Assembly: GCF_004362825.1 (NCBI RefSeq)
Contig: NZ_SNXZ01000004.1
Span: forward strand, 706,599 to 770,598
Direction of reading: 5' to 3'
Length of the DNA stretch: 64,000 nt
DNA from: Labedaea rhizosphaerae
Lineage (GTDB): Bacteria; Actinomycetota; Actinomycetes; Mycobacteriales; Pseudonocardiaceae
Each line of letters starts with the position of its first letter. The stretch's first letter is position 1. Below are positions 58,285 to 64,000 of this stretch, one piece after another. The translations under genes were made by a program, and so were the position numbers. The notes beneath the pieces were generated by a model, which saw only the letters and a list, made by a program, of their open reading frames with translations, did not search any database and was not told the DNA's origin.

Positions 58285-59576
58285 GCGGGCTCTTCGGCGA
58301 TGGTCGCCTCGGCCGGCGCCTTGGCGTCCGGACGAGCCTCGGGTTCCGGCGTCGCCGTCGCGGTGGGCCGGGTTCGTTCGGCCCAGCGCGCGGCCGGTCC
58401 CATCGCCAGGCCGGCGAGGATGAACACGGCGGCCAGGACGCCCCAGCCGATCACGCCTCCGTTGATCAGCAGCAACGTCAGCAGCGCGGGACCGATGATC
58501 TGGATCATCGACAGGCCGGTGCTGAACAGGCCCTGGTACTGGCCCTGCCGCTCGGCGGGCGCGAGCTCGAACGCGACGACCCACGAACCCGCGGAGTGGA
58601 TCATCTCGCCGTACACGTGCAGCAGGGTGGCCACCACCAGCAGCAGGATCGCGACCAGGACGCCGTTGGCCGACGACGCGGCGTAGGCGATGCAGGCGGC
58701 GCCGAGGATCAGCCCGGAGATCCGGAACGCGCGCACCGCGCGGGCCAGCGTGTCGACGCCCTTGGTCACCCGGACCTGCATCAGCACGACGGCGACGGTG
58801 TTGACCACGACGAGGATCGCGACGAGACCGCGGGGCGCGTCGGTGTGCAGGACCACCCACAGCGGGAGGATGACCTCCAGCAACGGCGAGTGCGCCAGCA
58901 TGATCGCGTTGATGAACGCGACCGTCGCGTACGGGTAGTCACGCAGCACGCGCAGCCTCGGCTCCCCCGCCGCGCGCGGGGTCGTGCGCGGCACGGCGGG
59001 CAGCCGGGTCATCATCAGCCCGCACCCGATGAAGCTGGCGGCGTTGAAGATCATCCCGCTGATGAAGGCGGTCGGCGTGTTCAGCGTCAACACGACGGCG
59101 CCGATCGCGGCACCGACGGACAGGCCGAAGTTGTTCACCGCCTGGATGCGAGCGCGCGCGACGACGAGCACGTCGCCCTTGAGGACGGTGACCGTCAGCC
59201 CGGCCTTGGCCGCGTTGCTGCCGCGGTAGATGACCATGTAGACGCACACCGCGACCAGGAAGAGCCAGAACGAGCGCGGCAGCAGCACCACCAGCGTCAG
59301 CAGCCCGGCCAGCACGTGCAGACCGGCGGTGACGCCGCGGGCGCCGTACTGGTCGGCGAGGTGCCCGAACGGCACGCCGGCGAACAGCGCCGCGACCGCG
59401 GCCACGCTGAGCACGAGGCCCAGTTGCGCCGGGGACAACCCCACGACCCGGATGGTGTAGAGCGCGAACGAACTGAGGAACAACCCGTTGCCCAGCGCGG
59501 TGATCAGCTGGGCTTGGACCAGCGTCCGGGCCGGCCCGGCGGGGCCGAGGGCGCGGGTCGCGAGGGATGTCGGCAC
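58281..59576 (-). CDS. MFS transporter, type 2, candidate product exporter
   Basis: A 431-residue transporter with twelve helices. LVQAQLITALGNGLFLSSFALYTIRVVGLSPAQLGLVLSVAAVAALFAGVPFGHLADQYGARG includes an MFS motif A. Similar throughout to the gene at 52751. GTG 59576 has GGAGG upstream. Operon with arsC (upstream) and the GNAT gene (downstream), which fits export of, or resistance to, a pathway product. Confidence 0.82.
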   Translation of the reverse strand: MPTSLATRALGPAGPARTLVQAQLITALGNGLFLSSFALYTIRVVGLSPAQLGLVLSVAAVAALFAGVPFGHLADQYGARGVTAGLHVLAGLLTLVVLLPRSFWLFLVAVCVYMVIYRGSNAAKAGLTVTVLKGDVLVVARARIQAVNNFGLSVGAAIGAVVLTLNTPTAFISGMIFNAASFIGCGLMMTRLPAVPRTTPRAAGEPRLRVLRDYPYATVAFINAIMLAHSPLLEVILPLWVVLHTDAPRGLVAILVVVNTVAVVLMQVRVTKGVDTLARAVRAFRISGLILGAACIAYAASSANGVLVAILLLVVATLLHVYGEMIHSAGSWVVAFELAPAERQGQYQGLFSTGLSMIQIIGPALLTLLLINGGVIGWGVLAAVFILAGLAMGPAARWAERTRPTATATPEPEARPDAKAPAEATIAEEPA

Positions 59577-59595
59577 GCAGAGCCTCCAGGGGTTC

Positions 59596-60006
59596 TCAGA
59601 CCGGGGTCGCGGTCAGTTCGTCGACGAGCGCGCGCACGCGCCGTTCGATCTCGTCACGGATCGGCCGGATCTCGTCCGGGCCCTTGCCCGCGGGGTCATC
59701 GAGCTTCCAGTCGATGTAGCGGGTCTCCGGAAACACCGGGCATGCGTCGCCGCACCCCATCGTGATCACCACATCGGCCTCGCGCACCGCGTCCTCGGTG
59801 AGCTTCTTGGGTACTTCACCGGTCAAGTCGAGGCCGCGCTCGCGCATCACCTCGACCACCGCCGGGTTCACGACGTCGGCGGGCGCCGAACCCGCGGAGC
59901 GCACCACCACGCGGTCACCGCCGTGCGCGCGCAGGAACGCCGCCGCCATCTGGGAGCGGCCCGCGTTGTGCACGCAGACGAACAGCACACCGGGCGCCGA
60001 GGCCAT
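59596..60006 (-). CDS. arsC: Arsenate reductase, low-molecular-weight phosphatase fold
   Basis: A 136-residue protein. Catalytic CX5R loop C11-VHNAG-R17 (VLFVCVHNAGRSQMAAAF), then the arsenate-reductase signature MGCGDACPVFPETRYIDWKLDDP with Cys85 and Cys89. This three-Cys arrangement matches thioredoxin- or mycothiol-coupled ArsC rather than tyrosine phosphatases. It reduces arsenate to arsenite. First gene of the leftward operon and divergent from the radical SAM operon, so it could supply arsenite to it (inference). ATG 60006. Confidence 0.9.
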   Translation of the reverse strand: MASAPGVLFVCVHNAGRSQMAAAFLRAHGGDRVVVRSAGSAPADVVNPAVVEVMRERGLDLTGEVPKKLTEDAVREADVVITMGCGDACPVFPETRYIDWKLDDPAGKGPDEIRPIRDEIERRVRALVDELTATPV

Positions 60007-60246
60007 GGCTCTCCTTCCCCAGTGACGGCTCCATCGATGCTAGTCGATGAGCGCCTTCTATCGAAGTCAACCGATACAGAGGAATCAATCCGACCACGGA
60101 CGCAGGCGCTATCGGCCGTTCGGGTGAACTGCGGGTGGACCGGGAAACCGTTGACCACCAGCGTTTATCGGTCCATTGACATGTATCGCTGAAGCGTGTC
60201 AGGGTGACCGCTGCGCGGTCCAGTCCAATTCAACTTGGGGGACGCA
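60007..60246. promoter_or_regulatory. Divergent control region between arsC and the radical SAM operon
   Basis: No gene. On the plus strand TTGACA (60176-60181) followed after 18 bp by CAGGGT (60200-60205) is a likely promoter for the radical SAM gene. On the minus strand a GTTGAC with ATCG flanks lies at about 60065-60077. Inverted repeats CATCGA-N6-TCGATG (60032-60049) and TATCG-N8-CGATA (60059-60076) share ATCG half-sites, as in ArsR-type operators. ArsR control is inference; no ArsR gene is in the window. Confidence 0.5.
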
Positions 60247-61497
60247 ATGTCCGATGCCCGTGCGCTCGTCGTCTCGGCTTTCGAGGCGGAACTCCAACCG
60301 TTGACGTGTGCGTGCGCGGCCGCCGCGCTGCGCGATCAGGGTGCCGACGTGACCGGTTGGGACGCTCACGCGTTCCCCGACGCGATGCCGGACGGACCGT
60401 TCGACCTCGTGCTGTTGTCGGTGCAGCAGTTCGAAGGCGTCGAGCGCGGACTCGCCCTCGCCGAACGGCTTTCGGCCGCCTACGGCACGACGCTGGTGGC
60501 GTTCGGTCAGTACGCGCAGATGAACCACCGCCGGTTCCTGGAGACCGTCGACGCGGTGCTGATGGAGGAACCGGAGCTCGTCGCCGCCGAACTGGCCGAC
60601 GTGGCACGCAGGACCCGCGCCGCATCCGAGGTGCCGGCCGCCATCACCCGGCACGGCATGCGACCGAGACCGCCCCACCGGCGGATCAAAGTCCCTGTGC
60701 CCGCAAGGGAATTGTTCCCCTCGATGGTGCACTACCCGGCGCACCACACCCCGTACGGCCTGATGGGCAACGTGGAGGCGACCCGCGGCTGCCACCACAA
60801 GTGCACCTACTGCTCGGTGTACGGCGCCTACGACGGCGGGGTCGCGGCCTACGACGCGGACACCGTGCTGGCCGACTGCCTGCAACTGGCCGACGAAGGC
60901 GTGCGGCACTTCTGCTTCATCGACGCGGAGTTCTTCAACTCCCGCACCATCGGCGCGAAGGTCGTGCGCCGGCTGGTCGACGAGGTCGGCCCGATCACCT
61001 TCGAGTTCACCACCCGGGTGGACCACGTCCTGAGCTACGGCAAGGAGTTGACCGAACTGGTCGAGCTGGGACTGACCAAGGTCACCTCCGCCTTGGAGTT
61101 CCCGTCGAACCGGATCCTGCGCATCTTCGACAAGCACATCACCGTCGACGACATGCGCGCCGCGGTCGCCGAGGCCGAGCGGATCGGGTTCGTGCTGTAC
61201 CCGACGTTCATCCCGTTCACCCCGTGGATCGAGTACGACGAACTGCTGACCTTCGAGGACTTCCTGATCGAGACCGGTCTCGCGCGGGTCACCGATCCGA
61301 CCGCGTTGCAGACGAGGTTGCTGCTGTTCAAGGGATCGCCGCTGCTGGCATCGCCGTGGATGGAGGACGTCGCCACGAAGGACCGCGGGTTGTGGGTGGA
61401 GTGGACCCACCCCGACCCGCGGGTGGAGGAGCTGTGGGTGCAACGCCGGGCCGACGCCGAGGACGTCGGCAAGGTCCGCTGCTGCGTGAAGTGCTGA
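60247..61497 (+). CDS. Radical SAM enzyme with cobalamin-like domain and C-terminal RCCVKC motif
   Basis: A 416-residue protein. The N-terminal 140 residues form a Rossmann-like B12-binding-type domain (VVSAFEAELQPLTCACAAAALRDQGADVTGWDAHAFPDA; LLSVQQFEG). The radical SAM cluster is C182-HHK-C186-TY-C189 in RGCHHKCTYCSVYG, canonical CX3CX2C. The last residues are RCCVKC (411-416), a vicinal-thiol tail suited to As(III) or another thiophilic ligand. I recall a similar RCCLKC tail in ArsL, the radical SAM enzyme of arsinothricin synthesis; this could not be checked. ATG 60247. First gene of the rightward operon. Confidence 0.75.
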   Translation: MSDARALVVSAFEAELQPLTCACAAAALRDQGADVTGWDAHAFPDAMPDGPFDLVLLSVQQFEGVERGLALAERLSAAYGTTLVAFGQYAQMNHRRFLETVDAVLMEEPELVAAELADVARRTRAASEVPAAITRHGMRPRPPHRRIKVPVPARELFPSMVHYPAHHTPYGLMGNVEATRGCHHKCTYCSVYGAYDGGVAAYDADTVLADCLQLADEGVRHFCFIDAEFFNSRTIGAKVVRRLVDEVGPITFEFTTRVDHVLSYGKELTELVELGLTKVTSALEFPSNRILRIFDKHITVDDMRAAVAEAERIGFVLYPTFIPFTPWIEYDELLTFEDFLIETGLARVTDPTALQTRLLLFKGSPLLASPWMEDVATKDRGLWVEWTHPDPRVEELWVQRRADAEDVGKVRCCVKC

Positions 61498-61510
61498 AGG
61501 GACAGGCGAA

Positions 61511-62767
61511 ATGGGTGGAGCACCCCGGGTCGTGGTCGCCACCGGCCAGGAGCTGCCGGGCATGGACTGGGCCGGCGAGCTGGCCGACCTGACCGACGCG
61601 TGGCCCTACCTCGGGCCGACGTGGCTCGCGGCGAGCGAGAAGGCGCTGACCGACCTGCAGCCCTGGCACACGGTCGCGACGCGTGCCCGCGACGAACTGG
61701 CGCTGCTGCCCGGCTACGTCATCGGCAGCCCGCCCGTGGTCGACCACGAACCCCGCACCTACCTGGGCTGGCAGGCCCCGTCGGGCGAGGAGGTGTGTTG
61801 CGGCGCGCAGACCGACAGCTGCGTCAGCGACGAGATCGACGCGCTGGGCACCGAGCCGTTCTTCCCCGCGCTGCTGCTGGGTTCCCCGCTCGGGTACCGC
61901 ACCGAGGTCGCCTACAACTTCTGGACGCCGACGCTGCTGGGGCAGATGGTGTCCGCGCTGGTGCCGGCCGCGTTCGAGGCGGGCATCAAGTGCGTTGTGG
62001 CGCCGTGGATCTCCGGGCGCAGCGGCAACGAAGCCCTGCCCCAGGCCCTGGATGCGGCCGGCGGGCACAGCACCTTCTGGGGTTATGAGGACTTCCTGCG
62101 CCTGGACGCCGATTCGTGGGACGGGCACCTGGCCGCGTTGCCGTTGAAGAAGCGCCAGCGGATCAAGAGCGACGTGCGCCGCGCCGAGGCGGCCGGGGTC
62201 GTCATCTCCCGTGTGGACGGTGGCGCGATCCGCCCGTACGTCACGCGGATCGCCGAGCTGACGTGCCTGAACCGGGAGAAGAACGGTGCCGGTGAGGAAC
62301 CCGGGCACATCGCGACCGTGCTCTCGGCGCTGCTCGACGCGGGCGCCGACGTCCGCGCCTACCTCGGCACCAAGGACGGCGAGCTGGTCGCCACGTGCGT
62401 GGCGATCCGCAAGCACTACCGGCTGTTCCCGAAGTGGGCCGGTTTCGACTACGCCGCGATCGGCGAGCGCAGCGGCATCTACTTCGCGCTCGTGCTCGAC
62501 GCCCCGGTCCGCGACGCCTACGCCGAAGGCCTGCGCACCGTCGAGTTCGGGGCGGGCGCGCACCAGGCGAAGGTGTTGCGCGGCTGCACCCCGCGCCCGG
62601 TCACCACGTCCATGGTGCTCGCCGACCAGGACCTGCGGCCTCGAGCTGCCGCCTGGCTCGACGCGTTCGGCGCGAGCCGCCACGTCGCGTTCGGCGACGC
62701 ACCCGCACCCGCCCGCACCCAGCTGCCGGTGATCCCGGCGTCGGGGGCCTGTTGTTCCCAGGGCTGA
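61511..62767 (+). CDS. FemAB/GNAT-like transferase with Cys-rich tail
   Basis: A 418-residue protein of the peptidogalycan/FemAB-like GNAT group. LPLKKRQRIKSDVRRAEAAGVVISRVDGG, VRAYLGTKDGELVATCVAIRKHYRLFPKWAGFDYAAIGERSGIYFALVLDAPVRDAYAEGLRTVEFGAGAHQAKVLRG give the typical second GNAT domain. Extra cysteines are VCCGAQTDSC near residue 100 and the terminal ACCSQG. Possible role: aminoacyl or acyl transfer to the pathway intermediate. It starts 14 bp after the radical SAM stop. Confidence 0.65.
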   Translation: MGGAPRVVVATGQELPGMDWAGELADLTDAWPYLGPTWLAASEKALTDLQPWHTVATRARDELALLPGYVIGSPPVVDHEPRTYLGWQAPSGEEVCCGAQTDSCVSDEIDALGTEPFFPALLLGSPLGYRTEVAYNFWTPTLLGQMVSALVPAAFEAGIKCVVAPWISGRSGNEALPQALDAAGGHSTFWGYEDFLRLDADSWDGHLAALPLKKRQRIKSDVRRAEAAGVVISRVDGGAIRPYVTRIAELTCLNREKNGAGEEPGHIATVLSALLDAGADVRAYLGTKDGELVATCVAIRKHYRLFPKWAGFDYAAIGERSGIYFALVLDAPVRDAYAEGLRTVEFGAGAHQAKVLRGCTPRPVTTSMVLADQDLRPRAAAWLDAFGASRHVAFGDAPAPARTQLPVIPASGACCSQG

Positions 62768-62805
62768 TCGACACAGGGCTGAACCGCAACCCACTGGAGG
62801 AGCTC

Positions 62806-63909
62806 GTGATCACTTTCGTGCCGCTGACCGGTTTCCTCGGTGCGGGCAAGACCACCACGATGATCGCCGCCGCACAAGCTTTGCAGGCGCAGGGGAAACG
62901 CGTCGCCGTGATCACCAACGACCAGGGCACCGAGCTCGTCGACACCGCCATGGTGCGCAGCGCCCTGGACAGCGTCGCGGAGGTGACCGGCGGCTGCTTC
63001 TGCTGCAAGTTCGAGGACCTCGTCACCACCATCAAGGCCTTGGTGGACTCATCGGAGTCCGGCATCGACACCGTGCTTGCCGAAGCCGTCGGCAGCTGCA
63101 CCGACCTGCAGGCCACGGTCGTGCGTCCACTGCGGACCTACTACGGCGACGAGGTCGTCGTCAGTCCACTCACGACGGTCATCGACCCGTTGCGGTACCG
63201 GGCATTCGACCGCGCGTTGCGGCGCGGCGAGCCCGAGTCGGACCTGTCCTACCTCTACCGCCAGCAGCTGATCGAAGCCGACGTGATCGCGGTGAACAAG
63301 CTCGACACCATCAAGGCCGACCTCGCCGACGAGGTGATGACCCAGCTGCGCGCGGACTACCCGAACGCGCTCGTCGTCGGCTACAGCGCGAAGGCCGGCG
63401 ACCAGGTCGACGCGCTGCTGGACGCCTGGGCCGGCCCGTCGGGCAACAGCGGCGTCGACCTGCAGGTGGACTACGACCGCTACGCCAACGCCGAGGCGCA
63501 GCTGGCGTGGATGAACCAGGACCTGGAGATCACGGCCGACAAGCCGATCGACCTCACGGCGTGGGGCAGCGCCTTGCTGACCGCGCTGTCGCGGTGGACC
63601 GCCGAGCACGACGCCGTGGTCGGCCACGCCAAGGTCACCATCGAGCACGGCGACGAGTTCGCCAAGCTCAGCCTGGTCAGCGCCGGCGACGAGCCCACGG
63701 TCGACCGGACCGCGGCACCGGCGGCCACCGCCCGTGCCGTGGTCAACGCCCGCGTCGCGTGCGAACCGGCGGAGCTGGACGCCGCCGTGACCGACGCCGT
63801 CGCCGCCGCGGACGCCGCGACCGGCGCGCACAGCTCGCCGACCGCGCCGGTGTCGTTCAAGCCCGGCTACCCACGTCCCATCCACCGCCTGGCCGCGACC
63901 GGCGCCTGA
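62806..63909 (+). CDS. CobW/G3E-family GTPase metallochaperone
   Basis: A 367-residue GTPase. Walker A TGFLGAGKTTT, metal-binding GGCFCCKFEDL (the CxCC motif), G3/G4 motifs VLAEAVGSCTD and VNKLD. G3E GTPases insert metals or B12 into enzymes. Next to a cobalamin-like radical SAM enzyme this suggests cofactor or metal delivery to it (inference). GTG 62806 with GGAGG at 62796. Operon partner of the FemAB-like gene. Confidence 0.88.
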   Translation: MITFVPLTGFLGAGKTTTMIAAAQALQAQGKRVAVITNDQGTELVDTAMVRSALDSVAEVTGGCFCCKFEDLVTTIKALVDSSESGIDTVLAEAVGSCTDLQATVVRPLRTYYGDEVVVSPLTTVIDPLRYRAFDRALRRGEPESDLSYLYRQQLIEADVIAVNKLDTIKADLADEVMTQLRADYPNALVVGYSAKAGDQVDALLDAWAGPSGNSGVDLQVDYDRYANAEAQLAWMNQDLEITADKPIDLTAWGSALLTALSRWTAEHDAVVGHAKVTIEHGDEFAKLSLVSAGDEPTVDRTAAPAATARAVVNARVACEPAELDAAVTDAVAAADAATGAHSSPTAPVSFKPGYPRPIHRLAATGA

Positions 63910-63929
63910 GAGACATCCCAGGAGCTGAA

Positions 63930-64000
63930 ATGTCAAGCCGCAACGTTCTCGGCGTGATGCGACCAGGCGGTCGCCTCGTCGTAGAGGGTGCCGGTTGTGA
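63930..64000 (+). CDS. Start of a further gene, cut by the right edge
   Basis: ATG 63930 with GGAG seven bases upstream and 21 bp after the CobW stop. Twenty-three codons read MSSRNVLGVMRPGGRLVVEG and then AGC before the window ends. Too short to identify. It probably continues the same operon and is needed to define the pathway. Confidence 0.5.
   Translation, partial: MSSRNVLGVMRPGGRLVVEGAGC

Overview
The DNA is very GC-rich with strong G/C preference at third codon positions. It has many GTG starts, several apparently leaderless promoters, tightly overlapping operons and sugar ABC transporters without their own ATPase. It also carries DUF3558, DUF5997, WXG100/EspC-like, STAND-TPR and ECF41 genes. 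Together these point to a filamentous actinomycete, most likely Pseudonocardiales (Saccharothrix, Lentzea or Amycolatopsis type). That placement is inference from gene content; there is no rRNA in the window. No tRNA, rRNA, CRISPR array, insertion sequence or prophage was recognised.

Layout. 0-9.3 kb: cell-envelope and secreted functions (DUF3558 lipoprotein cut by the left edge, M48 protease, fasciclin lipoprotein, frameshifted alkaline phosphatase, GT87 mannosyltransferase), a HEAT-repeat/MerR pair with a probable MerR operator, and a YbaB-like/ESX-like trio. 9.3-20.8 kb: a STAND (HTH-NB-ARC-TPR) regulator, a secreted BNR-repeat protein preceded by a 12 x 22 bp tandem repeat, a HTH-less LysR-like protein beside DUF5997, a TetR-controlled SDR/oxidoreductase/hydrolase operon, a DHFR-like reductase, and a lone zinc-deaminase-like protein with a nuclear-localisation-like N-terminus. 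20.8-31.3 kb: a complete type IV pilus locus (CpaE-like ATPase, pilin, PilT, PilB, PilC, two pseudopilins, a large PilX-like protein, and convergent PilD) next to a LuxR response regulator. 31.4-38 kb: a sugar ABC importer and a divergent LacI regulator plus GH3 glycosidase, sharing a LacI-type operator.

37.9-53.9 kb: aldo/keto reductase with TetR and twin operators, NlpC/P60 hydrolase, HxlR/MFS, an ECF41 sigma-factor operon with its NAD(P)H-binding partner and a divergent ferritin-like gene, VOC and hydrolase genes under TetR, small unknown genes, an orphan SUKH gene, and a CGNR regulator/MFS pair sharing a 31 bp dyad.

54-64 kb: a probable specialised-metabolite cluster. It holds a B12-type radical SAM methyltransferase (CX7CX2C) divergent from a circularly permuted ATP-grasp ligase, a GNAT/FemAB-like transferase, an MFS exporter, an arsenate-reductase-type LMW phosphatase, and divergently a second radical SAM enzyme ending in RCCVKC, a FemAB/GNAT-like enzyme ending in ACCSQG, a CobW GTPase and a gene cut by the right edge. 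ArsC next to a radical SAM protein with a Cys-rich tail suggests an organoarsenical natural product related in logic to arsinothricin. This is a hypothesis and is the most promising candidate for an undescribed system in the window.
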